The notes under the pieces are model-generated. The model saw nothing but the letters and a program-made list of their open reading frames with translations. It did not search any database and had not been told where the DNA came from. Shown piece after piece: positions 53,271-62,175 of a stretch of 64,000 nt of DNA. Numbering within the stretch: position 1 is the stretch's first letter; each line of letters opens with the position of its first letter. The translations under genes were made by a program, and so were the position numbers. Origin of the DNA: JAFNAG01 sp963721405 (GTDB lineage Bacteria; Acidobacteriota; UBA6911); assembly GCA_963721405.1 (NCBI GenBank), contig CAVRJA010000003.1, positions 310,001 through 374,000 of the forward strand. Reading direction: 5' to 3'.

Positions 53271-55466
53271 ATGAGAATGCGATTCGTCAATGTCAAGGGC
53301 CAGGCCACAACCACCAGATCCTGTAGTTCCGCATGGGGCGCCGTCCTGATTCCCCTCCTGCTGCTCGCCGTTTCACAGGCCGGCGTGGCGCAAGAAACCG
53401 CCGCCCTCAGGACACCCAGGGCCGGCGACAATCTCGACGTGCCGTATCTCGGCGACAAGGGGGTGATGGAAAAGCTGGGCAAGGCGCCGCTGGGATTCAT
53501 CTCGAACGTCTCGACAAAACGGGAGGCCGCGAACCTTGTAGTTTCCATTGACACCAACTGTCAGCTCGCTTACCAGGAGTTCAACCTCAGTAACCCGTCC
53601 CGTCTCGTCGTAGATTTTCTCAACGTGGAAAACCGGGCCCCCGTGCTCAACTACACGGTCGATACCGCCGGAGTGAAGCGCCTCCGCGTCCGGCAGTTCC
53701 AGAGCTCCGAGCCGAAGATCGCCCGGCTCGTTTTTGATTTGGACGAGGATTACGGCAAGCACGTAGTGACCGCCGGGACCACCGGCGTCCGGATAGTCTT
53801 CAGTCCCGGAGAAACCGTCGATGACGGTGCAGCCAGACCCCTGGGTCTCGCGCCACAGGCCACGGCGGCGCGTCCGCAACGCCCGGCGCCGGCCAGGCAG
53901 TCGGAAACCACGGCGGCGCGCGAACAGCCGGCGGGCAAAGCTCCCGCCCCCGTTACCCCCGTGATCAGCGACCTTTCCGTGTCGGAAATTCCGCAGAGCG
54001 CCCTGGCCACTGCGGCAGCGGAACCAGCGGTTCGCGTTCAGCCTCCGGCAGCAAAGCCCAAGCCGCCTGCTCCGCCGCAGCCCGCTCCACCGCCCGTATC
54101 CAATGCGCCTGTCCTGTCGGTCAATCCTCAGCCCGGCAACTATAGCGGTCACCCATTGACCCTGGACCTGGTCAACATATCGCTCGTGGATTTCTTCCGC
54201 CTCATGGCCGAGGAAGGCGAAATCAATGTCGTCATGGATCCCGGCATCCAGGGCACCATCTCCATCAAGGTGGTCAAGGTACCCTGGGATCAGATCTTTG
54301 AGGCGGCGCTGGCCAACAACGGCCTCGAGAAGCAGGTGGACGGCAACCTGGTGCGGATCGCGACGAAGAAGACCATCCAGGCAGAGGCCAAGCAGGAGGA
54401 AGATCTCAAGAAGGCCAACCTCCTGGCCGCGGACGTGGAAACCCGAGTCAGGAGATTGAATTACGCAAAGGCAAAAGACCTTGCCCCGACACTGAAAGAC
54501 CAGATTACGGTTCGCGGCACCGTCGTCGTCGACGAGCGCACGGGCTCCCTGGTGATCACCGACATTCCGGATTCCGTCGAAAGGGTTCTTCAGCTGGTCG
54601 ACAAGCTGGACACGCCGGAACCACAGGTGGAGATCGAAGCCAGGATCGTTTCGGCCACCCGCGATTTCGCCCGCGACATCGGAATCCAGTTCGGGTTCGT
54701 CCAGGGGAACCTCGATCGCGTCACCGTCGGCGGTTCCAACACCTTCGCCACCATCGGCGGCTCCCGGCCGTCGGCCACGCCGACCAACACGTTCTCGGCC
54801 GGTAATTCCAGCACCGGCCGCGGCGCTTCCCAGAGCACCTCGACTCAGTCCGGCGGAGTCAGCACGGGCCCGGATTCCACCAACAATCCCGGGAACTTCA
54901 ACGTGAACCTCCCCTCGCTTAAGCCGTTCGGAGGCCTAGGCGTTTCGGTTGGCAACATTTTCGATACCTTCCTTCTCGATTCCGCCATTACCGCAGGGGA
55001 AAGCAAGGGGCAGGCGAAGCTGATCTCGCAGCCGAAGTTGACCACCCAGAACAACAACGCCGGCACTATCACTCAAGGATTGCGCTTCCCGGTTCAGGTG
55101 ATCGCAAACAACACGGTGACCGTGCAATTCCAGAATGCAGCCCTTACCTTGACGGTAGTCCCGCAGATCACCTCCGAGGGCAACATCGTCCTCGACCTGA
55201 AAGTCGAGAACAACACCCCGGATTTCGCGCGGCAAGTCATGGGCATACCTTCCATCCGCACCAGCGAGTCCAACACCCGGGTGCTGGTGAGTGACGGTGG
55301 CACTACGGTAATCGGCGGCATCCTGATCGACAACGAACAGACCCAGGAAGACCGGGTGCCGGGACTGGCTTCGCTGCCGATCTTCGGAAACCTCTTCCGG
55401 CGCACTTCGGTTTCGCACAACACGCAGGAAGTCCTGTTCTTTGTAACTCCGAGGATCGTGAAGTAA
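53271..55466 (+). CDS. pilQ: Type IV pilus secretin PilQ
   Basis: 731 residues. Signal peptide, one AMIN domain (about 75-175: SRLVVDFLNVENRAPVLNY, peptidoglycan-binding type), and a Pro/Ala-rich linker (about 180-290). Then an STN/N0 domain (LVNISLVDFFRLMAEEGEINVVMDPGIQGTISIKVVKVPWDQIFEAAL), an N1 domain (VEIEARIVSATRDFARDIGIQFG) and the C-terminal secretin pore (SNTRVLVSDGGTTVIGGILIDNEQTQEDRVPGLASLPIFGNLFRR). A Ser/Thr/Asn-rich insert of about 70 residues sits before the pore. It forms the outer-membrane channel for the pilus. Confidence 0.96.
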   Translation: MRMRFVNVKGQATTTRSCSSAWGAVLIPLLLLAVSQAGVAQETAALRTPRAGDNLDVPYLGDKGVMEKLGKAPLGFISNVSTKREAANLVVSIDTNCQLAYQEFNLSNPSRLVVDFLNVENRAPVLNYTVDTAGVKRLRVRQFQSSEPKIARLVFDLDEDYGKHVVTAGTTGVRIVFSPGETVDDGAARPLGLAPQATAARPQRPAPARQSETTAAREQPAGKAPAPVTPVISDLSVSEIPQSALATAAAEPAVRVQPPAAKPKPPAPPQPAPPPVSNAPVLSVNPQPGNYSGHPLTLDLVNISLVDFFRLMAEEGEINVVMDPGIQGTISIKVVKVPWDQIFEAALANNGLEKQVDGNLVRIATKKTIQAEAKQEEDLKKANLLAADVETRVRRLNYAKAKDLAPTLKDQITVRGTVVVDERTGSLVITDIPDSVERVLQLVDKLDTPEPQVEIEARIVSATRDFARDIGIQFGFVQGNLDRVTVGGSNTFATIGGSRPSATPTNTFSAGNSSTGRGASQSTSTQSGGVSTGPDSTNNPGNFNVNLPSLKPFGGLGVSVGNIFDTFLLDSAITAGESKGQAKLISQPKLTTQNNNAGTITQGLRFPVQVIANNTVTVQFQNAALTLTVVPQITSEGNIVLDLKVENNTPDFARQVMGIPSIRTSESNTRVLVSDGGTTVIGGILIDNEQTQEDRVPGLASLPIFGNLFRRTSVSHNTQEVLFFVTPRIVK

Positions 55467-55474
55467 GGCGGATC

Positions 55475-55831
55475 ATGTTCCAATCCATCCTGGCCAAGCT
55501 GGTAGCCCGTGCGGACGCACGCTGGGGCATGATCGTCGGGAACGACGGCGTTCTGCTCGAGACCGACAACCGCGAATTTCACTCCGAAGCGGAAGGGATG
55601 GCGGCCGAGTATGCCTGCTACTTCCGGGCATCCCGGAAGGCCGCAGGCGATACCGACATGGGTGGACTCCTCAGTTCGCTGCTCGTTGCCGAGCACGGCA
55701 AACTCCTGATCCAGGCCCTCGCGGCAGACTACTTCCTGGTACTCTGCCTCGAACCAGAGGCGCACGCCGGCAAGGCGTTCTTCGAAATCTCCCGAGCCAC
55801 GGAGTCGATCGACGAGGAATTGGTCTTTTAG
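55475..55831 (+). CDS. Roadblock/LC7-like small protein at the end of the pil operon
   Basis: 118 residues. The pattern fits a roadblock/LC7 domain: ILAKLVARADARWGMIVGNDGVLLETDN, a central helix, then LLVAEHGKLLIQALAADYFLVLCLEPEA. Similarity is moderate. The start is nine bases after pilQ. Such proteins regulate small GTPases, so a link to the MglA encoded 45 kb away is plausible but unproven. Confidence 0.7.
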   Translation: MFQSILAKLVARADARWGMIVGNDGVLLETDNREFHSEAEGMAAEYACYFRASRKAAGDTDMGGLLSSLLVAEHGKLLIQALAADYFLVLCLEPEAHAGKAFFEISRATESIDEELVF

Positions 55832-55844
55832 TCCTCGCGCACTC

Positions 55845-55953
55845 CCGAAGTTTGGTGTCCAGAATTAGCGGTAACACAAAGCATTGGCTATTTGTAATTG
55901 GTTATTTGCAGCCCTCATCGCCACCAGATCTGGTCCTGGACACCAAACTTCGG
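55845..55953. repeat. Miniature element with 18-bp perfect inverted ends
   Basis: CCGAAGTTTGGTGTCCAG (55845-55862) recurs inverted at 55936-55953. The 73-bp interior is AT-rich (CTATTTGTAATTGGTTATTTG). It starts 14 bases after the roadblock stop and is followed by a T-run, so it may also act as a terminator. Confidence 0.75.
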
Positions 55954-55969
55954 TGCATTTTCTCGTTTT

Positions 55970-55998
55970 TTGACAACCCTGAGCATTGATGCTATGAT
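55970..55998 (+). promoter_or_regulatory. Sigma-70 type promoter for accB-accC-thiE
   Basis: A perfect TTGACA (55970-55975), 17-bp spacer and TATGAT (55993-55998). It leaves a leader of about 250 nt before accB. A second possible -10, TATAAT at 56154-56159, lacks a -35. Confidence 0.7.
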
Positions 55999-56254
55999 CC
56001 CCGCCGTCCGACCGGGTATCCGGGAAAGGGCGCCGGCCCCTCCATACGGAAGCGACCAACGGGGAGCAGGCAGCCAGGCAATTCCACGCGACTCGGCCGA
56101 CGGCCAGGTCAGCTTTCTCCGATATCCGGGGCACTCGTAATAAGTCATTGAAATATAATGAGTTCTTGGTATTCTATTCAAACCGTGTCAGCCGCCTCAT
56201 GTGGGAATGAAATTCCGGCGTCCGGGATTTGACAGCGCAGATAGGAAACGCTCC

Positions 56255-56746
56255 ATGAATATCAAGGAAGTGAAGGAACTGATACAAGACATCCTGCAGA
56301 GCGATATCAGCGAGTTCGAACTAGAGCACACCGGGACGAGGGTCAAACTGCGCAGAGGTTTCGTCACCGTGGAGGCTGTCCCCCCACATTCGGCCATTTC
56401 CCCTTCACGTCCGGAGGCAGCCGGGCAGGAGGCGGGTCCCCTAGCGGCGGCATCCGCCGGGTCGCCCGCTCTTCCCAGGACGGAGGCGGGAACTGAGGAA
56501 GGCCTTCACACTATCACTTCCCCGATCGTGGGCACGTTCTACCGCGCTCCAGCTCCCACAGCGGAGCCATACATCAAGATCGGCACGAAAATCGAAGTGG
56601 GCACTATTCTCTGCATCGTGGAAGCCATGAAGCTCATGAATGAAATTCCGTCCGACGTGGCCGGCGAAGTGGCTGAGATTTGTGCAGAGAACGGTCACCC
56701 GGTTGAATACGGGCAAAAGCTGTTCGGCATCAAACCCCGTAAGTAG
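56255..56746 (+). CDS. accB: Biotin carboxyl carrier protein of acetyl-CoA carboxylase
   Basis: 163 residues from ATG 56255 (AGGAAA upstream). The N-terminus (NIKEVKELIQDILQSDISEFELEHTGTRVKLRR) is the usual AccB start. A Pro/Ala linker follows, then the biotinyl domain with SPIVGTFYRAPAP and the biotinylation site EAMKLMNEI (Lys near residue 129). It carries CO2 between AccC and the transferase. accC follows after 11 bases. Confidence 0.96.
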   Translation: MNIKEVKELIQDILQSDISEFELEHTGTRVKLRRGFVTVEAVPPHSAISPSRPEAAGQEAGPLAAASAGSPALPRTEAGTEEGLHTITSPIVGTFYRAPAPTAEPYIKIGTKIEVGTILCIVEAMKLMNEIPSDVAGEVAEICAENGHPVEYGQKLFGIKPRK

Positions 56747-56757
56747 GCACCACTGGC

Positions 56758-58098
56758 ATGTTCCGAAAAATCCTGATTGCAAATCGAGGGGAAATCGCGC
56801 TTCGGGTGATCTGTGCCTGTAAGGAACTGGGCATCCCGACGGTGGCAGTCTATTCGCAGGCCGACCAGAATTCCCTGCACGTGCGCTTCGCCGACGAGGC
56901 CGTCTGCATCGGACCGCCGCCGAGCGCAGAGAGCTATCTGAACATTCCCGCCGTGATCAGTGCCGCCGAGATCACGAACGCGGACGCCATCCACCCCGGA
57001 TATGGTTTTCTCGCTGAAAGCGCTTATTTTGCTGAAGTTTGCGAAGCTTGCGGGCTGACCTTCATCGGCCCCTCCCCTGAGGTGATCCGGCTCATGGGGA
57101 ACAAGGAAATGGCGCGCAAGGCCATGCATGAAGCCGGGCTGCCGATCTTGCCGGGATCGGAAAAGATCAAAGGGGCGACCGCCGCCGTCCTGGAACAGGC
57201 CGACAAGATCGGGTACCCGCTGATCCTCAAGGCCTCCAACGGCGGGGGCGGCAAAGGGATGCGGATCGTGAATTCTCCGGCCGAACTCCCCGATGCCATT
57301 GATGTCGCCCGCAACGAATCCCAGGCAGCCTTCGGATCCTCGGACATCTACATGGAGCGGTATCTCAACTCCGCGCGCCACATAGAGTTCCAGGTGCTGG
57401 CGGACCATCACGGGAACGTGGTCCATCTCGGCGAGAGGGAGTGCTCCATCCAGCGACGCTACCAGAAGCTCATCGAGGAAGCCCCTTCTCCGTTCGTCAC
57501 ACCGGAACTGCGGGAGGAGGTGGGCAGGATTGCAGTCAAGGCCGCGCGCCTGGTGAACTACACCAATGCGGGGACGCTCGAGTTCATCTTCGACGACAAA
57601 GGGCGCTACTACTTCATGGAGATGAACACGCGGATCCAGGTCGAGCATCCGGTCACGGAGATGATTACCTGTCTGGATCTCGTAAAGCAGCAGATTCGGA
57701 TCGCCGCACACGAGCAACTCGGTTTTCGACAGGAAGATATCGTCTTCCGCGGGGTAGCCATGGAGTGCCGCATCAACGCGGAATGCCCGAACACCTTCCT
57801 TCCCTTCCCGGGCAAGCTTTCGACGTTCCACCCGCCCAACGGTTGCGGGGTGCGTGTCGACACGGCTGCCTATGACGAATGCGTCATCACCCCATACTAC
57901 GACTCCCTGATCGCCAAGCTGATCAGCTACAGCGCCAACCGCGAAGACACCATCGGCCGGATGAAGCGGGCCCTGGAAATGACGGTCATCGAAGGGGTCA
58001 AGACGACGATCCCCTTGCACCAGCGGATCCTGGCCGACCGGGATTTTCTCGAAGGCAGGATCACGACGCGCTTCCTCGATCGCTACACCCAGCGCTGA
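56758..58098 (+). CDS. accC: Biotin carboxylase
   Basis: 446 residues. It begins FRKILIANRGEIALRVICACKELGIPTVAVYS and has the ATP-grasp glycine loop KASNGGGGKGMRIV, the HLGERECSIQRRYQKLIEEAPSP segment and MEMNTRIQVEHPVTEMITCLDLVKQQI. It carboxylates biotin on AccB using bicarbonate and ATP, the first step of fatty-acid synthesis. The stop overlaps the thiE start. Confidence 0.97.
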   Translation: MFRKILIANRGEIALRVICACKELGIPTVAVYSQADQNSLHVRFADEAVCIGPPPSAESYLNIPAVISAAEITNADAIHPGYGFLAESAYFAEVCEACGLTFIGPSPEVIRLMGNKEMARKAMHEAGLPILPGSEKIKGATAAVLEQADKIGYPLILKASNGGGGKGMRIVNSPAELPDAIDVARNESQAAFGSSDIYMERYLNSARHIEFQVLADHHGNVVHLGERECSIQRRYQKLIEEAPSPFVTPELREEVGRIAVKAARLVNYTNAGTLEFIFDDKGRYYFMEMNTRIQVEHPVTEMITCLDLVKQQIRIAAHEQLGFRQEDIVFRGVAMECRINAECPNTFLPFPGKLSTFHPPNGCGVRVDTAAYDECVITPYYDSLIAKLISYSANREDTIGRMKRALEMTVIEGVKTTIPLHQRILADRDFLEGRITTRFLDRYTQR

Positions 58099-58733
58099 TG
58101 ACGATGAGATTCAGCCTTCCCCCCGTCTACCCGATCACAGACAAGAGACTGGCGGGCAAGTCGACCCACCTCGCGATCGTGCGGGAACTCGTGCGCGGTG
58201 GAGCGACGATCATCCAGATCCGTGACAAGGAAACGCCGCTGCGCGAACTCCTCGCCGACATAAGGCGGTGTTCGGAGCACACGGCCGGTTTCGGTGTTCG
58301 GTTGATTGTAAACGACCGCTGCGATCTGGCGCTCCTCGGGGGAGCCGCCGGAGTTCACCTGGGCCAGGAGGATTTGCCGCCCGAAGCGGCCCGCATCGTT
58401 CTCGGCCGCCGCGCGGTCATCGGGCTCTCCACCAACACGCCGGTACAGGTGCGGCGCGCCAACCGGTTGCCCGTCCAGTACATCGGATTGGGTCCGATCT
58501 TCGCTACAGCCACCAAGCCGGACCACTCGCCGGTCGTCGGTCTGACTGCTCTTCGCCGGGTCTGCATCTTGTCGACAAGGCCCGTCGTGGCCATCGGAGG
58601 CATCGACCTCGAACGTATCCCGCAGGTGCTGGAAGCGGGCGCAGCCAGCGCCGCCGTGATCTCGACGCTCATGCAGGCCGGGAGTATCGCCCGGCGGATG
58701 GAGCAACTCCTGAAAGCCGCCGGCCGGCTCTAA
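58098..58733 (+). CDS. thiE: Thiamine phosphate synthase
   Basis: 211 residues from ATG 58098, overlapping the accC stop. TIM-barrel motifs are present: YPITDKRL, GGATIIQIRDKETPLRELL, LIVNDRCDLALLGGAAGVHLGQEDLP, YIGLGPIFATATKPDHSPVVGL and VVAIGGIDLERIPQVLEAGA. It joins the thiazole and pyrimidine halves of thiamine. Coupling to accBC rather than to other thi genes is unusual, and there is no TPP riboswitch. Confidence 0.93.
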   Translation: MTMRFSLPPVYPITDKRLAGKSTHLAIVRELVRGGATIIQIRDKETPLRELLADIRRCSEHTAGFGVRLIVNDRCDLALLGGAAGVHLGQEDLPPEAARIVLGRRAVIGLSTNTPVQVRRANRLPVQYIGLGPIFATATKPDHSPVVGLTALRRVCILSTRPVVAIGGIDLERIPQVLEAGAASAAVISTLMQAGSIARRMEQLLKAAGRL

Positions 58734-58835
58734 AATCTCCGGCTGTGCCGAAACTCTGGCTGGATTTGCTACCGCTCCTGCCTCATCACCATAAAATCAT
58801 CACACCCTCTCAGGACGGGTTCATCGACCTGGCCG
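58734..58835. other. Short gap after thiE
   Basis: No gene; the element E4 begins at its end. Confidence 0.4.
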
Positions 58836-59046
58836 GTTTCTGTCGCCAAACTCAATAAAAATACGACCTGGACTTGGACCCGGACCTGGACGTAGACCTG
58901 GACGTAGACCCGGCAAGAACTTATGACCCGATTTAAGTGCCGCATTCGGGAAAGGTTGCCTTAAACAAGACCGTCCACGTCCATGCCGAGGTCCAGGTCC
59001 ACGTCCAGGACCAGAAAGTACAAGTATCGAGTTCACGACAGAGACC
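58836..59046. repeat. Element E4: best-preserved hexamer-arm hairpin unit
   Basis: The left end GTTTCTGTCGCCAAACTC (58836-58853) and the right end GAGTTCACGACAGAGACC (59029-59046) are inverted copies with a few changes. The left arm of GGACCT/GGACGT hexamers spans 58865-58913, the core AAGTGCCGCATTCG starts at 58935, and the right arm of AGGTCC/ACGTCC hexamers spans 58970-59013. Total length is 211 bp, bordered by TGGCC-like and CAGCC-like bases as in E1. Confidence 0.8.
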
Positions 59047-59152
59047 AGCCATGAGGAACTCTGTACTTGTCAGAATAGGGAATGCTTTCGCCGTCGTGAA
59101 CCGCCCCGGGGATACCATTGGGGGCGCTCGGCAGGATGCGCCGGCCCTGGGA

Positions 59153-59743
59153 TTACTGATCGCTACCTGAGGTTCCCACAAAGGCGCCTTTTTTGTCGAT
59201 GTATTTCCAGGAGCCGGCTACTTTCACCCTTGCTCTGCCGTTTTCATAACTCGCGGCATCTTCGAATTGGAGAGGGATGACCACGGCGCCGCGCGTGTTG
59301 ATGAATCCCCATTTGCCTCCCGCCACCACTGTGTGCTCACCTTCGCGGACTTCGTTGCAAGAATCGCACACCACCGCGAGTCCCTCTGAAAACGGCCGTG
59401 CGAATGCGTAATTCGCCCGGATGACAACCTTTCCTTTTTTATCGAAAAAGCCGATCTTCCCGCCGGCTCTGAAGCGCGCCAATCCCTCCGCAAAGTAGTC
59501 GGGCCCGTTGTCCACGACGACCGGTCTTACGAGGACGCGGCCTGCCGGGTCGATATAAGCCCACCCCTGGCTATCGACCACTCCGGCGATTCCTTCCACA
59601 GAAAACTCGAGGGCGACTTCGAACCGTGGCGGGATGACAGTCTTCCCGCTTGAATCTCTGTAACCCCATTTGTCGTCCTTCTTGAATGGCCCAGGGAAAG
59701 CGAAAAGCATCGACAGGATCAGGAGGCAGCACTCGACGCGCAT
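59153..59743 (-). CDS. Secreted WG-repeat protein
   Basis: 196 residues with GGAGGAAAC before ATG 59743. A signal peptide (MRVECCLLILSMLFAFPG) is followed by about five WG repeats: DKWGYRDSSGKTVIPPRF, QGWAYIDPAGRVLVRP, GKIGFFDKKGKVVI, GKWGFINTRGAVVIPLQF and GSWKYIDKKGAFV. WG repeats form beta-structures at the surface; no enzyme activity is known. Confidence 0.88.
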   Translation of the reverse strand: MRVECCLLILSMLFAFPGPFKKDDKWGYRDSSGKTVIPPRFEVALEFSVEGIAGVVDSQGWAYIDPAGRVLVRPVVVDNGPDYFAEGLARFRAGGKIGFFDKKGKVVIRANYAFARPFSEGLAVVCDSCNEVREGEHTVVAGGKWGFINTRGAVVIPLQFEDAASYENGRARVKVAGSWKYIDKKGAFVGTSGSDQ

Positions 59744-60264
59744 GTTTCCTCCACCGGCAAGATCGCCTCAGCAAAGGGACGGACTAAGCAGACAACTCTA
59801 AATTTTACATCGGAATTTTGTTGCGGCCTCGGACTTTTTGCAGACGTCTCCTCGGCACATGCTCGCCAGGTTCCCGTCACAGGCTGGTAAGGAACCCGAT
59901 TTAGCTGCTCGGTATTTCCACTTCGTATTACAATAATTGCTCGAGGGATAATCATGGCGATCCATAAGTATTGTTCCCTGTCGGGAATCCACGCTACTCT
60001 CCATGTCCCCAGGGAAACAAGTGAATACGTGCCCGCTTTACGGTCCGTATTCTGGATGGCAGCGTGTTTTGCTCCGCGTCACATGTACCCTCCCGGCGTT
60101 CACAAGTACCAGACCCTCGCAGAAGCACAAGCCGATCGGCGCTCCTGGATGGGAAACTGAAGCTGGTGGAAGAAGGGGGCCGTATCTCCAATTTCCAAGA
60201 TTGCTGCAGCCCGCGCCTCTCTGAGGACCGATATCGGAATTCGGAGATACGGCCTCGTCTCCCC
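59744..60264. other. Gap between divergent WG-repeat and methyltransferase-like genes
   Basis: 520 bp. The frame of the downstream gene stays open back to 60064, but that part is Arg/Ser-rich with no family features. No clear promoter or RNA was found. Confidence 0.4.
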
Positions 60265-61674
60265 ATGTGGGTCGCAGGCTTCTGGCTCCTGATGCTTCTG
60301 CAATCCCCGGGTGCGGCATCCGGCCAGGCGATCGTTGACCTCTCGTATGAGTCAGCGCGCAAGGTGGGGCAGGAGCTGAGAGAGGTGCTGCCCCCGGAAT
60401 TGCAGGGGAAGAGCCCGGAGGCCCAGGCCTCCGCCTGGCCCCGCTGGCTGGCGGCCTTTAACAGCGAGGTTCGCGCCCGGCTGACGCGGGGAGATGAGGA
60501 CACACTTGTCAACTTCCTCCTGTTCGGTGTTTCGTACACGAATCAGCCGCGTCTGGCGGCGCATCTCACGCCGGATCCCGCATCGCCTCAGCCTGAAAAT
60601 CTGCGGCAACAGCAGTCGATTCTCCAGGCCCGCATGGATGATTTGGTGCGCGCTCTGGCGGATCCGAAAGACAACGACCGGCTGGCCTTTTTTCGCTGGC
60701 TCGTCATGCAGAATAACCTGAAGCCCGGGGATCCTGCCGATGCGGAGAGATTGAGAAGCTACCTGTCGGCCAATGTGACTCGCGTCCGAAACGAATCGTC
60801 CGCCTATGCGGCTACCCTGGCAGAAGCGCGCCGGTTGGGAGACGCGAGCGAGGAGTTTGCGCAACGCTCGACCCTGTTCCACGACCGGGGCCTGTCCCTT
60901 GACACTACGCTGTTGCCCAACTTCGCCATCGAGCAATCGCTCCGCGCCATGAAGGACCAGGGCCTCTTTGCCACAGGCCGCATCCAGCGGGTTGCTGTCA
61001 TTGGGCCGGGGCTCGATTTTACCGACAAAGATGCAGGCTATGATTTTTATCCGGTCCAGACGATTCAACCGTTTGCCTTGGTGGATTCGCTGTCGAGGTT
61101 GGGACTGGCTGCCCTGGGCGGCCTGGAAGTGACGACCCTTGATGTGAGCCCAAGAGTGAACGATCACTTGAACCGTTCCCGGCAGCGGGCGCTGAAAGGA
61201 ATTTCTTACACCGTGCAGCTGCCGCGCGTTTCGCACGCTTCGTGGAAGGCTGACTATCTGCGCTATTGGGAAAAGTTCGGCGATCAGATCGGGAGCGCGG
61301 CGCCGCCCGCCAAGATTCCCCTTGGCGCCGCCGGCCTCGTGACGCGCGCCGTGCGGGTTCGTTCGGACGTAGTCGCCCGGATTCGTCCTGTGGAATTGAA
61401 CATCGTGACCCAGCACCTTCAGCTGCCGGCCGCAGAGCGTTTCGACCTGATTATTGCTACAAATGTATTTGTCTACTACGACGTCTTCCAGCAGTGCCTG
61501 GCACTGCTGAATGTCGAGAGCATGCTTCGGCCGGGCGGATTCCTCCTCTCCAATAATGCGCTTCTGGAGCTTCCCGATTCGAAAATCCGCTCGGCCGGCT
61601 ATCAAACCACGGTTTACTCGGACCGCCCGGCCGACGGCGATCACGTTGTCTGGTACCGGCGACTGCCGGACTGA
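60265..61674 (+). CDS. Putative exported SAM-dependent methyltransferase-fold protein
   Basis: 469 residues if it starts at ATG 60265; no good ribosome site marks the start. A signal or anchor segment (MWVAGFWLLMLLQSPGAASGQA) precedes a helical domain (about 25-225). A Rossmann part follows, with RVAVIGPGLDFTD (motif I), LEVTTLDVSPRVNDHL and FDLIIATNVFVYYDVFQQCLALLNVESMLRPGGFLLSNNALLELP. That last segment is very like CheR-type methyltransferases. It ends DHVVWYRRLPD. The fold assignment is fair; activity and location are uncertain. Confidence 0.7.
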   Translation: MWVAGFWLLMLLQSPGAASGQAIVDLSYESARKVGQELREVLPPELQGKSPEAQASAWPRWLAAFNSEVRARLTRGDEDTLVNFLLFGVSYTNQPRLAAHLTPDPASPQPENLRQQQSILQARMDDLVRALADPKDNDRLAFFRWLVMQNNLKPGDPADAERLRSYLSANVTRVRNESSAYAATLAEARRLGDASEEFAQRSTLFHDRGLSLDTTLLPNFAIEQSLRAMKDQGLFATGRIQRVAVIGPGLDFTDKDAGYDFYPVQTIQPFALVDSLSRLGLAALGGLEVTTLDVSPRVNDHLNRSRQRALKGISYTVQLPRVSHASWKADYLRYWEKFGDQIGSAAPPAKIPLGAAGLVTRAVRVRSDVVARIRPVELNIVTQHLQLPAAERFDLIIATNVFVYYDVFQQCLALLNVESMLRPGGFLLSNNALLELPDSKIRSAGYQTTVYSDRPADGDHVVWYRRLPD

Positions 61675-61872
61675 TCCTGCACCGGTGACACGATCCTAAA
61701 CCCCCTGAACTCCCGACCTGTAACTGGGCAACCACGATCCAAAGATCTCAATACGTGAGGCCGATGGATCGTGGCTTGTTGGAATCGGCGCAGGTTCAGT
61801 CTGCGATCCCAGTCCCTACCTTTAAGAGCGACACTTCAGCTCAAGAACTGCAGCAGAACGGGGATATCCTCG
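61675..61872. other. Gap before the desaturase remnant
   Basis: About 200 bp. I searched all frames for the missing desaturase N-terminus and did not see it. Confidence 0.4.
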
Positions 61873-62154
61873 CTGGTCAACTCGGCTGCCCACAAGTCCG
61901 GCTATCGGACCTATGATTCGCGCGATGAGTACCGCAACTGCTGGTGGGTGGCGCTCCTTAGTTTCGGCGAGGGCGGGCACAACAACCACCACGCCTTCCC
62001 GCGGTCAGTGCGCCACGGGCTGCGCTGGTGGGAATTCGATTCGAACTATCTTGTGGTGGCCGTGATGCAGGGTCTGGGCCTGGCGTGGGATGTTCGCGAT
62101 CATGAGCATCTGCGTCAGGCCCGTGCGCGCAGCATTGCGGACGCTACGGTCTGA
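61873..62154 (+). pseudogene. Fatty-acid desaturase, C-terminal remnant
   Basis: About 93 residues, from LVNSAAHKSGYRTYDSRDEYRNCWWVALLSFGEGGHNNHHAFPRS to the stop, match the C-terminal end of acyl-CoA/delta-9 desaturases. The third histidine box (HNNHH) is present. The first two boxes (HxxxxH, HxxHH) and the membrane helices are absent, so about two thirds of the protein is gone. GEGWHNNHH is usual where this has GEGGHNNHH. The frame stays open upstream to 61771 but is not desaturase-like. Confidence 0.85.
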
Positions 62155-62175
62155 GGTGCGTTGCCAAAGTCGCCG

